Counted from the first letter of the stretch, positions 15,755 to 23,983 are shown. The stretch: DNA of 41,716 nt from CAZKRU01 sp964555235 (GCA_964555235.1 CAZKRU010000037.1:1-41716); one strand, 5' to 3'. Notes: generated by a model not told the origin, from the letters alone. A program made the numbers and translations.

Positions 15755-16060
15755 CTACCCGTCACCCAATCGTCGCAAATACGGATAAGTAAAAAGCCCC
15801 GTATCATGACCATCCTGCCATCGAACCTGAACCGCGTAGCCGCCAACAATTTCAAGTTTCCGAATTTGAAAACTGTTCGGCCCGTAGCTCACCTCGGGAC
15901 GAACCACATTCCCCAAAACGTCCGGCTCTCCACCGCACGACGCACAAGGACAACCCCGGCGAACCGTTTCCAACGGAATGAAACTCTCCGCACCATCGCT
16001 CCACGCAATGGCTAACTCGGTTCCGATCACTTGAACACTTTGCGGCTGCATGGTCCCCAT
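15755..16060 (-). CDS. DUF971 domain protein (GBBH-like N-terminal domain)
   Basis: About 101 residues. The sequence GTELAIAWSDGAESFIP, then RRGCPCASCGG (about 35-45), then a C-terminal YAVQVRWQDGHDTGLFTYPYLRRL match the DUF971/GBBH-N family. The domain is fused to hydroxylases in eukaryotes and stand-alone in bacteria, where it often neighbours Fe-S or Mrp-type genes. The CxCxxC cysteines may bind zinc. Start is either ATG 16060 or 16051. Isolated gene between pfkA and the Hsp20 gene. Confidence 0.85.
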   Translation of the reverse strand: MGTMQPQSVQVIGTELAIAWSDGAESFIPLETVRRGCPCASCGGEPDVLGNVVRPEVSYGPNSFQIRKLEIVGGYAVQVRWQDGHDTGLFTYPYLRRLGDG

Positions 16061-16103
16061 TCAAGGGAACAATCGACGAAGCGCAAGTCCATCAAAACCG
16101 TTT

Positions 16104-16197
16104 TCTCGCGCCGAGGACGCTGAGCTCGCTGAGCGGAGTGGATCATTTTTAAACAAAAAATCCTTCCTCCGCGTACTCCCTGACTCCGCGCGAGGAA
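16104..16197. repeat. Degenerate CGCGCGAG-type intergenic repeat
   Basis: Left arm TCTCGCGCCGAGGACGCTGA and right arm containing GACTCCGCGCGAGGA form an imperfect inverted repeat flanking an A/T-rich loop. It lies between the DUF971 gene and the end of the Hsp20 gene. Confidence 0.6.
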
Positions 16198-16252
16198 TAT
16201 CAGCCAAACCCTTAGAGGAGGAGGTCGATCGACCTCCTCCCCTTACATCCCC

Positions 16253-16648
16253 TTATTTCACTTGGATGCTGATTTCCTTCGGCTTCACTTCTTCCCGCTT
16301 CGGAAGAGTGACATCGAGGATTCCATCCTCGTATTTCGCTTCAATCGCGTCGCCTTTGATCTGATCCGGAACCAGAACCGAGCGACTGACTTCCACGGAA
16401 CCCTCTTTCCCGTTTTCGCGGATTCTCTTTTGGCCGCGCACGGTCAGGACCCCGTTTTCCAAGGTGACTTTCAATTCATCCTTTTTCATTCCAGGGATCT
16501 CAAAGCGAACAAAATAATTGTTCGCATCTTCATGAAGTGGTGTCTCCGTGAAGAGAGTCGGCCAGAAGGCCTCTTCCCAACGATTTCCACGACGTTCTCC
16601 CGAGCCAAGCAAGGAAGCCAACGGACTTTCATATCGAACGAGTTTCAT
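16253..16648 (-). CDS. Small heat shock protein (Hsp20/alpha-crystallin)
   Basis: A 131-residue chaperone from the ATG at 16648, directly behind a near-perfect AAAGGAGGT binding site. The alpha-crystallin core spans about residues 38-130: FVRFEIPGMKKDELKVTLEN, VLTVRG, and the terminal YEDGILDVTLPKREE. A variable acidic N-terminus (WEEAFWPTLF) precedes it, and the C-terminal IXI-like motif is SIQV. It binds unfolding proteins in an ATP-independent manner. An upstream A/T-rich stretch is promoter-like, but no CIRCE or clear heat-shock element is visible. Confidence 0.95.
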   Translation of the reverse strand: MKLVRYESPLASLLGSGERRGNRWEEAFWPTLFTETPLHEDANNYFVRFEIPGMKKDELKVTLENGVLTVRGQKRIRENGKEGSVEVSRSVLVPDQIKGDAIEAKYEDGILDVTLPKREEVKPKEISIQVK

Positions 16649-16974
16649 ACAACCTCCTTTGTTAATGGTTTTAATTGCAGCCACCTTTTTAACTGCATAA
16701 TCAATGCCGATGCTTATTTATTTATAAATACCTTATCGATAACATCATACAAATATTTACAACCATTAATGCGAGTCATATTTTCTCACAACCTATTGAC
16801 GCACCTTCACATAGTGACATTTGGACCCTCTTCAGCGAACCTATAAAATCCGTTTCTCTGAGGAACGCAGAGATTCAAGAAATGGAAGGAGGTTGGATTC
16901 TTACGTTTCGTCTCTTTCGCGTGTTTCGCGGGCAAAAATTCCTAACTTCCTCACTTCCTGGTCCTCAAAGCCTT
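16649..16974. other. Hsp20 upstream region and inter-gene stretch
   Basis: About 326 bp between the Hsp20 gene and the 3' end of the AraC regulator (both minus strand). It holds the A/T-rich promoter side of hsp20 near 16680-16760. A decayed repeat copy (TTTCTCTGAGGAACGCAGAGA, 16853-16873, and GCGTGTTTCGCGGGC, 16919-16933) is also present. No protein-coding gene is convincing. Confidence 0.45.
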
Positions 16975-17769
16975 TCATCCGCTCCCTTCCCGAAAATCGC
17001 CCGGCGTCTTTCCAACCTCCTGACGAAATTGACGGTGAAAATAGTAATGATCCGCGTAGCCCAAGGCCTCCGCAATTTGCTGAATCGAAAGCACGCTCTC
17101 CTTCAAAAGGAGACAGGCGCGATCGACCCGCTTCACAATTACATAACGAGCGAGCGAAGTCCCCATCACTCCTCGAAATCGACGATTAAATTGAGGAAGC
17201 GACATCCCGCACTTCTTCGCTTGCTCCTCCGGCGACCAACCCCCTCCCGGTCGAGCCGCAATTTCCTGACCCAGCTCACGAAGTCTTAACTCTACCCGAT
17301 CCGGAGCACGTTGACCAGACTCCAGCGATGCCTGCGCCAGCAGCGCGGTTAATTGAATCAACATCCACTCTTCACATCCGGAAGTCTTCATATTTTTCAG
17401 ATTCAAAAAATGACGAATCCCACTTTCGAGCCGCGGAAGATCGTGAAACTGGAGAAATTCTGGAATCTGCGACTTTAACCATCGTCCCCACGCAGAACTC
17501 ATCTCAAAATGGACGGAAAAGACCCTCACCGGAAACTCCGGCCGGTGACGCGCCTCAATCGAATCTCCCGGATAAAACAAAATCCCCTCGCCTCGAACCA
17601 ACTCCTGGCTTTTCCCTCCATTCCGAACCACCGTCACCGCCCCTCCGAGTACAATCCAAAGATCGAAATCTTCAAAACACTCGCGCCTCCAACTCCATTT
17701 TGGCTCGCACTCATGCAGAGCAGGAGCTCCGGAAATTGAAAGCTCGGCTGGAAGCGATTTCCATTTCAT
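16975..17769 (-). CDS. AraC/XylS-family transcriptional regulator
   Basis: A 264-residue regulator started at ATG 17769 (MKWKSLPAELSI). The N-terminal half is a cupin-like effector domain (WIVLGGAVTVV, GEGILFYPGDSIEARH), and the C-terminal ~100 residues carry two helix-turn-helix motifs (EEQAKKCGMSLPQFNRRF; IQQIAEALGYADHYYFHRQF) ending KTPGDFREG, as in AraC/XylS proteins. Such regulators sense small molecules, often sugars. It is divergent from the PhyH gene 70 bp away, and the inverted repeat at 17771-17785 lies in that gap. The dioxygenase is the most likely target. Confidence 0.9.
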   Translation of the reverse strand: MKWKSLPAELSISGAPALHECEPKWSWRRECFEDFDLWIVLGGAVTVVRNGGKSQELVRGEGILFYPGDSIEARHRPEFPVRVFSVHFEMSSAWGRWLKSQIPEFLQFHDLPRLESGIRHFLNLKNMKTSGCEEWMLIQLTALLAQASLESGQRAPDRVELRLRELGQEIAARPGGGWSPEEQAKKCGMSLPQFNRRFRGVMGTSLARYVIVKRVDRACLLLKESVLSIQQIAEALGYADHYYFHRQFRQEVGKTPGDFREGSG

Positions 17770-17770
17770 G

Positions 17771-17785
17771 ATTGTAAAGTACAAT
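17771..17785. promoter_or_regulatory. Inverted repeat in the AraC-PhyH divergent promoter region
   Basis: ATTGTA-AAG-TACAAT, a perfect 6-bp inverted repeat with a 3-bp spacer, starts two bases upstream of the araC-type start codon. It could be an operator, but AraC sites are usually direct repeats. Confidence 0.35.
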
Positions 17786-17839
17786 AGATTGAGGGTTCCG
17801 TCCATTTTCTTTTACCTCCGAATGGATTAGATTTTCCTC

Positions 17840-18724
17840 ATGAAAATAAACACCAATCACCCCATTTGTCCCCAATCCCTCACTTCCAAAGACCTGCTGC
17901 AACTCAAAGAACAGGGCTACTTGGCATTTCGAGATGTTTTAAGCCCCGCCGAAGTTGAAGCCGCTCGCACCGGACTTCATGACCTGACCAAACAATTGGC
18001 GTTTGGATCTCCTGACCGGGTCAGCTTCAGTCCCGGAAAAACGGGGAATTTTCCATCTGCGGCCTCTTTCCAGTTTCAAGATTCTCGCTGTTTTATGGAT
18101 CTCGAATCTGGATTTGATCCTCGAGGAAAATCTTTAAAATCCATTGAACTCAATGTCCGTAAATACATGCACTTCACCCAGGCGCACCCCGCCCTCGCGA
18201 GTGTCGTCGCCGCCGGAAATCGACTTCGCTCCATCGTCGATTCCATCCTCGGCGAAGATCCGATTCTTTTTCAAGAAATGGCTTTGGTAAAACCTCCTCA
18301 TGGAGGACGCGAAAAACCGTGGCACCAGGACAACGCCTATTTTTCAGTCGCCCCTCTTGAGGCGGTTCTTGGAACTTGGATTGCACTCGATGACGCGACC
18401 GTGGAAAACGGCTGCATGCATGTCATTCCAGGCGGACAACACATCGGCGCGTTGAAGCATTTTCATGGGAGCGACTGCGAAATCATTCACGACCGGCTTG
18501 ATACTTCCAAGGCTGTGGCCGTTCCGATTCCCGCAGGAGGCGCCATGTTTTTCTATGGTCTCCTCCCGCATGAGACTCCGACCAATCACTCACCCGATCG
18601 CCGGCGCGCCCTTCAATTTCACTATCGCTCTGCAAGCAGTCAAATCGTCGATGCTGATACCTACAACCGAATTTTTGCGGAATCGGATGGAACTCCCGCT
18701 TCATGCAAGGCGGCACTCACATGA
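17840..18724 (+). CDS. Phytanoyl-CoA dioxygenase family (PhyH) protein
   Basis: A 294-residue Fe(II)/2-oxoglutarate-dependent oxygenase. The metal triad is H162-x-D164 (WHQDNAYF) with distal H244 (LLPHETPTNHS); a 2-oxoglutarate-binding Arg is likely in DRRRALQFHY near 254-262. The jelly-roll core runs from about 100 to 265. Family substrates include phytanoyl-CoA, mitomycins and halogenated compounds; nothing in the context identifies this one. Divergent from an AraC regulator, which probably controls it. Confidence 0.9.
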   Translation: MKINTNHPICPQSLTSKDLLQLKEQGYLAFRDVLSPAEVEAARTGLHDLTKQLAFGSPDRVSFSPGKTGNFPSAASFQFQDSRCFMDLESGFDPRGKSLKSIELNVRKYMHFTQAHPALASVVAAGNRLRSIVDSILGEDPILFQEMALVKPPHGGREKPWHQDNAYFSVAPLEAVLGTWIALDDATVENGCMHVIPGGQHIGALKHFHGSDCEIIHDRLDTSKAVAVPIPAGGAMFFYGLLPHETPTNHSPDRRRALQFHYRSASSQIVDADTYNRIFAESDGTPASCKAALT

Positions 18725-18760
18725 ACTCAATTCAAACCGCTCCATTGACGACTGGATTGA

Positions 18761-18790
18761 TCCACAGATTAACACAGATTCTCACAGATT
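18761..18790. repeat. Short tandem repeat, CACAGATT unit
   Basis: Three 10-bp units of the form nnCACAGATT in a row (18761-18770, 18771-18780, 18781-18790), between the convergent ends of the PhyH and transporter genes. Similar ACACAGATT repeats are widespread in PVC intergenic regions. Confidence 0.7.
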
Positions 18791-18825
18791 TATTTTCTGA
18801 GAAATCGGCAAAATTCGGCGAATTT

Positions 18826-19764
18826 TCAAGTCAGCGCAAGAATCACCGCCAGAGCGGGAAAACAGGCGAGTGTCGATGCAACAATGGAGCCTGCGGCCAC
18901 TGCCTCGTCGCCTCCCATTTGTCGAGCCATGGGGTACGATGCTGCGGCCGTCGGACAAGCAGCTAAAATGAGCAGGATTCGGAGGCGTTCGGAGTCAAGG
19001 CCGAACGCCCATCCGATTCCAAGCGCCACGAGTGGAGTCACCACGGTTTTGAGAATGGCGACTGCCGTGAGCGGCTTCCAATTTCCTTTGATTGAATTTG
19101 CCGCCAGGGAAGCTCCGACCGCGAGAAGCGCTCCCGGCACCGCCATCTGACCCAACAAATCCAAACTGCGTCCCAATAAGACCGGGAGCTTGACCTCACT
19201 CGCTCCAAGAATGAGTCCCATCGCCGAGGCAATAATTAACGGATTACGCACCAGCTCCCCTCCGATGCGAGAAACCAAACCGGTCGTCCCCCGATGATTC
19301 GCCACCATAAAAGTCAAAACCGCGAGAACATTATAGAGAATCATGATCGGTGCCATCACCATCACGACACTCGTCACCCATTGATGGGCCGTCGGACTGG
19401 AAGCACCCCCGAAGGAATACATCACCACCGGAACCCCAACAAAGGCCAGATTTCCGCGAAATCCTCCCTGCACCAGGGATCCGGTCACCGGCATACTCAA
19501 CCCCATTCCGCGCGAGATCAGAATTCCGAGCAATAAGACCACGAACGTTGCCCCGACCATCGAAAAAATCAGCGGAAGTACCGGACGCCATTCGTGCCCG
19601 CCCGAAGCAATGCTTTGTAAAATCAGGGCCGGAAGAGCGACCCAATAGACAAGCCGACTCAACTCCTCAAAAAATCCCGCACGAAACCAGTGCCGACGCA
19701 CTAAGGTCTCACCCAAAACCACCAGAAAAAAAATCGGCCCCAAGGTGCTGATCACCGTAATCAT
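18826..19764 (-). CDS. AEC family transporter (auxin efflux carrier-like permease)
   Basis: A 312-residue integral membrane protein with ten hydrophobic segments in two five-helix halves, the layout of AEC permeases. Seen: LGPIFFLVVLGETLV (1-15 region), PALILQSIA, GFRGNLAFVGVPVVMYSFG, and the second-half GLILGASEVKLP, LLAVGASLAAN and PMARQMGGDE, characteristic of the family. Members export or import organic anions such as malate or auxin-like compounds; the substrate is not predictable. Single gene, convergent with the PhyH gene. Confidence 0.92.
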   Translation of the reverse strand: MITVISTLGPIFFLVVLGETLVRRHWFRAGFFEELSRLVYWVALPALILQSIASGGHEWRPVLPLIFSMVGATFVVLLLGILISRGMGLSMPVTGSLVQGGFRGNLAFVGVPVVMYSFGGASSPTAHQWVTSVVMVMAPIMILYNVLAVLTFMVANHRGTTGLVSRIGGELVRNPLIIASAMGLILGASEVKLPVLLGRSLDLLGQMAVPGALLAVGASLAANSIKGNWKPLTAVAILKTVVTPLVALGIGWAFGLDSERLRILLILAACPTAAASYPMARQMGGDEAVAAGSIVASTLACFPALAVILALT

Positions 19765-19858
19765 GAATTGTTCTTAGCAAGAATTCTGGAAAAATGCTAT
19801 CTCCGTCAAACACCTCCTCACAGCGGGAGCATCAACCCCGCTACGAATCCGAAAATTT

Positions 19859-19927
19859 GGAACTCAGGAACTCAAGAAATAAAAAGCAGAGGGGAGCGCT
19901 CTATTTTTTCCTGAGTTCATGAGTTCC
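19859..19927. repeat. GGAACTCA inverted repeat
   Basis: Left arm GGAACTCAGGAACTCA (19859-19874) pairs with CTGAGTTCATGAGTTCC (ending 19927), with one or two mismatches. An A/T-rich loop separates them. It lies between the divergent transporter and antitoxin genes, so it is not simply a shared terminator. Confidence 0.7.
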
Positions 19928-20013
19928 CGATCCAACAACCAGCGGCTACAGTTTTTATGAACTTACTATAGGGAATGACTTGAATTTCAATGAGTCTCCA
20001 TTAGGGTATTCCT

Positions 20014-20340
20014 ATGTCTACCGCAGTATTACCCGCCTTACTGAAGCTACCCAAAAAAAGACGCATGGAGATCGCAGAAAGTTTATGGCTCTCTGTCGCA
20101 GATGACTCCATGGAAGTTCCAATCGAACACAAAAGACTTCTCAATCAACGCATGAAAGCCTATCAGGCTGGTACTTTAAAAACCATTTCGCACTCCGAGC
20201 TCATGCGAAAACTCCGCAGTCGTGAACAGTTAGCCAGTCCATGCATTAGAAGTCGTCGAAGAGGATCTCAATTCCGCCATCGCACATTATACGAAGTGGC
20301 GATCCGACGCACAGACGCATTTCCTTGCGCTATACGATGA
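20014..20340 (+). CDS. Addiction-module antitoxin (putative addiction module component family), with out-of-frame tail
   Basis: The first ~70 residues (MSTAVLPALLKLPKKRRMEI, LAESLWLSVADD, then a helical tail to MRKLRSREQ) match small antitoxins of the 'putative addiction module component' type, paired with ParE/RelE toxins. Beyond residue ~71 the frame runs on into the toxin region in the wrong frame (LASPCIRSRRRGS...), so the natural stop seems lost. The expected toxin GTG and a TGA overlap at 20222-20225 in other frames. Probably a decayed module. Confidence 0.65.
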   Translation: MSTAVLPALLKLPKKRRMEIAESLWLSVADDSMEVPIEHKRLLNQRMKAYQAGTLKTISHSELMRKLRSREQLASPCIRSRRRGSQFRHRTLYEVAIRRTDAFPCAIR

Positions 20341-20542
20341 GACCATCCAATGGATCGAATGGAATCCCGATCAATTTCCTCACAAATACGGACCCATTCA
20401 ACGTGCAATTCTGAAACGGTCTTATTATATCGTCTATTTTCTTCAGGAAGAAAACCGCTCGGTGGTTCTAGCAGTTTTAGATGGAAGAAGAGATCCCCAG
20501 CAGCTTAAAAAGCTTGTGAAAATTCGCCGATCACACAGATGA
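20222..20542 (+). pseudogene. ParE/RelE-type toxin remnant
   Basis: In frame with a GTG at 20222 the sequence reads GTG AAC AGT TAG, an in-frame stop at 20231-20233. It then continues HALEVVEEDLNSAIAHYTKW..., ALYDETIQWIEWNPDQFP, IQRAILKRSYYIVYFLQEE, and VVLAVLDGRRDP to a TGA at 20540-20542. This matches the ParE/RelE fold and closing motif (VLAVLDGRRDP). No usable start codon exists after the stop, so the toxin is probably not made. The sequence downstream of the lesion is intact, so inactivation is recent or the start is mis-sequenced. Confidence 0.65.
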
Positions 20543-20669
20543 TGATCGACTTCATCTTTATCGCGATCGTAAATAATCAAAATTTGTCCTCCATTATCAA
20601 ACTTTTTTTCATAAAACAGTCCGCGCATTACGGGAACTTCAATATAATACTCGTGACTAACGTCCAAGG

Positions 20670-20759
20670 TCAGCAAGCGATCGCAGCGTCCGCGTTCGGA
20701 ATCTCGATGCTGAACTCTTCCTCGATGGCCATGACTAACTCGACAGTATCTAATCCCAT
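20670..20759 (-). pseudogene. Acyl-carrier-protein-like fragment
   Basis: A 29-codon ATG ORF starting MGLDTVELVMAIEEEF and containing IEIPNADAA. This is the LDTVELVMALEEEFxIEIP helix-II core of acyl carrier proteins, starting just after the position of the phosphopantetheine Ser (DSLDTVEL). It ends at TGA after 29 codons, so it is only a fragment or has a frameshift. No synthase or fabF gene is nearby. Confidence 0.5.
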
Positions 20760-21023
20760 AGCGTGTCTTGTGGCCTAACGGTTATTCAACCGACCGGTCG
20801 GCTCCGAAAGGGTTCGGAGTAGATTGTTCCAGATAAATTCGAAACTTTTACCTTCATGCGAGGTTCAAAATGTCATGGAAAACCGACCGCTTCAAGGTTT
20901 ATCTAGGTATCATCCCTCGGAATTAATGCAGCACAATTGAATAACTCTGTCTCATCCAGCGACGCCCTTCCCGAAAGTAGTTCGGGGCAGGCGGGAGAGG
21001 TCGCCCTACCAGTCATGAGGAAC
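20760..21023. repeat. Intergenic stretch with repeat/terminator-like hairpins
   Basis: No gene seen. Contains CCGACCGGTCGG near 20800, a hairpin CCCGAA/TTCGGG (20970-20975 and 20981-20986) and GTCGCCCTACC (21000-21010), a half-copy of the GGTAGGGCG repeat. These lie beyond the stop of the oligopeptidase gene and may terminate its transcript. Confidence 0.5.
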
Positions 21024-22745
21024 TCACCCAATCTCTCGCTGCAACGCCTTCACCAGCGGAGCAATGGTGCGAGCGCTAAAATCAAATTCAATCCCAGCCG
21101 CCTCAAACAATTCCGGGAGGGGCTTGGAAGAGCCGAGTGCCAGAGCGCGGTGATATCCTGCCAGCGCCGCTTTCGGATCTTGAAGCGAGCGTTGCCAGAG
21201 TTGAAGCGCACCGAGTTGTGCAATGCCATATTCGACGTAGTAAAACGGAAGTTCAAAAATGTGGAGCTGACGATGCCAGAGCGACTGACGTGCTTTTTCG
21301 TAGCCACTCCAATCTTCCGCACCACCAAAACGATTCATTAAACGAAGCCACTCGGCAGCGCGTTCTGCATTCGTGTGTCCGGGATGTGTGTAGATCCAAT
21401 GCTGAAAGGCATCAACCACAGCCATCCACGGGAAAAATTTGATGATTCCTTCCAGATGATCTCGCCGGGCGCGTTTAGCATCGGCCTCCGAATAAAATTC
21501 TTCGAGATACGGCGCCGCAAGCAATTCCATCGCCATCGAGGCGACTTCACAAAACTCCATCGGCGCTCCACGATACCAGTAGAGTCGCTGCGTTCGATTT
21601 AAAAAGGCATGAAACGCGTGACCGGCTTCATGCAAGAGCGTCTCAATATCGCGATGCACTCCGACCGCATTCATGAAAATAAACGGAACTCTCGACTCTG
21701 AGAGCGTCGACTGATAACCGCCGGGCGCTTTCCCTTTTCGATTTTCTAGATCAAGAAGGCTTTGTTGTTGAAGCGTATCAAACAAAGCCCCCAAGGAGGG
21801 ATCCAGCCGGCGAAAAATACGACTCGTTTTTTCGACAAAGGTTTTAGAATCGGTAAACGGCTTGAGGGGCGGACGCGACCGCGGATCCACCGCCAGATCC
21901 CATGGACGCAATCGATCGAGGTTCATCTCCTGACGACGACTCTCCTGAATTTGTCGCGTGAGCGGCACGAGGTGTTCCGCAATGGAATCGTGAAATTTGA
22001 GACAATCTTCCGGCGTGTAATCAAAGCGCTCTTTGGATTCAAATGCATACGCTCGATAATCACTAAAACCAGCCTCCTGCGCCACAGCTTCGCGAATGGG
22101 AAGCATCTGATTGTAGATCGTCTCAAGCGCTTCCGCATCTTGCAGACGGCGATTAACGGAAGCCTCCCATGCGGCTTGACGTCGTGGACGGTCCGGCTCT
22201 TCAAGGACCCGACCAACTTGTGCGAGGGTCTGCTCTTTTCCTTCAAACTGAACCGTCATCGCTCCGGTCAGCTTTTGGTACTGCTGGGAAAGTTTGGCGA
22301 GCTCGGTTTCGCGCGGAACATTCGCGTCTCGATAGAGCATCACTTCCGTTTGGGCACTGCGTCGAAAACATTGAAAATCTGGACCGAGCTGCGCGAAAAC
22401 CGGATGCGAGGTCAGACGCCGCCAGAGCGAGAACCGACGGGGCTTTAACCACGGATCGAGAACTTCCACCAAATGGAGATACGCTTTTTCGCGCTCCGGA
22501 TCATCGGTCTGACAAGTCATCGCAATATAGCGACGTGAACCAACTTCATCAATCGCTGCAAAAAACTCCCCCGCATCATCAAGCCACAATTCGAGATCAG
22601 GAACGGTTTTGAGTTGCTCCAAACGAGTATCGAGTCGCTCCAACAACGGTGCCAACGCCTCCGGATCGGAAAGATCAATCTGCTCCGGAACAAAACGTCG
22701 CGGTTGAAAAGGCGAAACGTTCACTGGAAAATCAGGAAGGCCCAA
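21024..22745 (-). CDS. M3-family oligoendopeptidase (PepF-like)
   Basis: A zinc metallopeptidase of about 573 residues. The HEAGH motif is at about 372-376 (DIETLLHEAGHAFHA), with the third ligand Glu in CEVASMAMELL some 27 residues later. A C-terminal YVEYGIAQLGALQLW is typical of the M3B oligoendopeptidase F group. It cleaves short peptides in the cytoplasm; no signal peptide is seen. The annotated start is a TTG at 22745, overlapping the H-lectin stop by 14 bp. A GTG at 22724 is an alternative start just after that stop. Co-translation with the lectin is likely. Confidence 0.92.
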   Translation of the reverse strand: MGLPDFPVNVSPFQPRRFVPEQIDLSDPEALAPLLERLDTRLEQLKTVPDLELWLDDAGEFFAAIDEVGSRRYIAMTCQTDDPEREKAYLHLVEVLDPWLKPRRFSLWRRLTSHPVFAQLGPDFQCFRRSAQTEVMLYRDANVPRETELAKLSQQYQKLTGAMTVQFEGKEQTLAQVGRVLEEPDRPRRQAAWEASVNRRLQDAEALETIYNQMLPIREAVAQEAGFSDYRAYAFESKERFDYTPEDCLKFHDSIAEHLVPLTRQIQESRRQEMNLDRLRPWDLAVDPRSRPPLKPFTDSKTFVEKTSRIFRRLDPSLGALFDTLQQQSLLDLENRKGKAPGGYQSTLSESRVPFIFMNAVGVHRDIETLLHEAGHAFHAFLNRTQRLYWYRGAPMEFCEVASMAMELLAAPYLEEFYSEADAKRARRDHLEGIIKFFPWMAVVDAFQHWIYTHPGHTNAERAAEWLRLMNRFGGAEDWSGYEKARQSLWHRQLHIFELPFYYVEYGIAQLGALQLWQRSLQDPKAALAGYHRALALGSSKPLPELFEAAGIEFDFSARTIAPLVKALQREIG

Positions 22746-23052
22746 TAGCCAGCCAGCTGACTTCGACCGACCACATCCGCGTGTTCAGCCAGGTTCGGAT
22801 TTGCACTGAGAACCCATCGAGACTCACATGCTCGGCACTCACACTGATTCGCGCATTGCGGGAATTATCAATATCAAACCCAACCAAGGCAACCTGCACC
22901 ACCGGTTTTGTCGAATAACGCTGATCGAATCGAATAAATCGTTCGAAGATGCGATCCTGACTTTCGCTCGCGACATCTAACATCGCCCAATCAGGCTCGG
23001 TGACGCTTCCATTGAAAGTACCGGTTTGAACTAAAGGGAATGCATTTGCCAT
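22732..23052 (-). CDS. H-type lectin domain protein
   Basis: A 106-residue protein beginning behind a strong AAGGAG site. Its sequence fits an H-type lectin domain: an N-terminal GTFNGS, the core FIRFDQRYSTKPVVQVALVG, then RNARISVSAEHVSLDGFSVQ, and the closing WSVEVSWLAIG, with the W-x-V-S-W-L-A ending typical of H-lectins such as Helix pomatia agglutinin and discoidin I. These bind N-acetylgalactosamine or similar sugars, often as trimers or hexamers. There is no signal peptide, so the protein is cytoplasmic unless secreted non-classically. The stop overlaps the M3 peptidase gene, making a lectin-peptidase pair. Confidence 0.8.
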   Translation of the reverse strand: MANAFPLVQTGTFNGSVTEPDWAMLDVASESQDRIFERFIRFDQRYSTKPVVQVALVGFDIDNSRNARISVSAEHVSLDGFSVQIRTWLNTRMWSVEVSWLAIGPS

Positions 23053-23126
23053 GGGATATCTCCTTACAAAAGGTTGGATTTACTCGGGAGCTTCGTCAAC
23101 AGAAGAATCGTTCTTCGGGCAGGATT

Positions 23127-23165
23127 GGTAGGGGCCGATCGATAATCGGACCGGGCTGGTTCCTC
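23127..23165. repeat. Partial GGTAGGG-type repeat
   Basis: A degraded copy of the GGTAGGGaccg repeat (GGTAGGGGCCGATC, then CGGACCGGGCTGG) upstream of the lectin gene. Confidence 0.4.
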
Positions 23166-23179
23166 TTAGGAATGCACCC

Positions 23180-23210
23180 CTCCGCGGTCTCCGCTCCTCC
23201 GCGCGAGAAA
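23180..23210. repeat. Partial CGCGCGAG-type repeat
   Basis: CTCCGCGGTCTCCGCTCCTC then CGCGCGAGAAAGG, a half-copy adjacent to the 3' end of the Nif3-like gene. Confidence 0.5.
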
Positions 23211-23218
23211 GGTCTTCT

Positions 23219-23983
23219 TCACAACCCCGAGGGATCGTCGAGAAACTCCCACGGAATTCCGAATTTTCGGGAGAGATACACTGCCAGGGCCTGGACTCCA
23301 AAAACCTCGGTGCGGTAATGCCCGCCGTAAAAAAGATTGATTCCAAGCTCGTGCGCCGTGCCATAGGTGGCATGAGTCCCCTCGCCAGTGATAAACGCAT
23401 CGACCCCCAACGCAGAGGCTTTCGATACCCCACTTCCTGCGCCACCGGTAACGATCCCAATTTCGCGAATTTGCTCGGACCCTCCGGGAACGAGAGTCAC
23501 CGGACCTTGAAGAACCGTCTCCAATTTCTTTCGAAGTTCCGTCCGTGTCGTTTTCAAAATACCACGCCACCCGATCGCGCAACCGAATTCTTCAAAAAAC
23601 GGCTTGAGCTGCTTGATTCCCAAACGTCGCGCCAGAATCGCATTGTTGCCGAGCTTCGCGTGAGCATCCAACGGAAGATGATTACTATAAACCGCAAGTC
23701 CTGCGGCGATCGCCTTGGAAATTTTTCGGTATGAGACGCCGGTGAGCGGACGCGGATCGTTCCACCAAAGCCCATGATGCACGACCAGAAGATCTGCTTT
23801 TGCTTCAATCGCCCGGTCTAAAATTCGCTCGTGGGAATCGACCGCCGCAGCAATTCGCAAGATTCGGAGCTTCCCTTCAAGCTGAAGACCATTATGAGCC
23901 CCTGGATAATCCGGAAATCCAATCGCCTTGGTGATTCGGTTGGCCTCTCGAACCACTTCACTCAAAGTCGGCGACTTGCTCAT
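23219..23983 (-). CDS. Nif3-like dinuclear metal centre protein
   Basis: A 254-residue protein read from ATG 23983 (MSKSPTLSEVV). Nif3/YbgI-family features are visible: NGLQLEG (about 30-36), VDSHERILDRAI, LLVVHHGLWW (about 66-75), and near the C-terminus TGEGTHATYG and FYGGHYRTEV, whose His and Glu/Asp residues bind the dinuclear metal centre. The SNHLPLDAH segment is the usual second signature. Proteins of this family form hexameric toroids of still unsettled function, possibly GTP cyclohydrolase-like. Upstream lies the tandem-repeat copy at 24011-24090. Confidence 0.92.
   Translation of the reverse strand: MSKSPTLSEVVREANRITKAIGFPDYPGAHNGLQLEGKLRILRIAAAVDSHERILDRAIEAKADLLVVHHGLWWNDPRPLTGVSYRKISKAIAAGLAVYSNHLPLDAHAKLGNNAILARRLGIKQLKPFFEEFGCAIGWRGILKTTRTELRKKLETVLQGPVTLVPGGSEQIREIGIVTGGAGSGVSKASALGVDAFITGEGTHATYGTAHELGINLFYGGHYRTEVFGVQALAVYLSRKFGIPWEFLDDPSGL

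Noticed and set aside
18761..18790. Possible CRISPR array
   Set aside because: Only three 10-bp units with no spacers; fits the known short tandem repeat type.
20443..20676. 77-codon minus ORF with KKFDNGGQILIIYDRDKD
   Set aside because: Looks protein-like in part but overlaps the decayed toxin antisense and has no good start; it may be an eroded gene, but cannot be supported.
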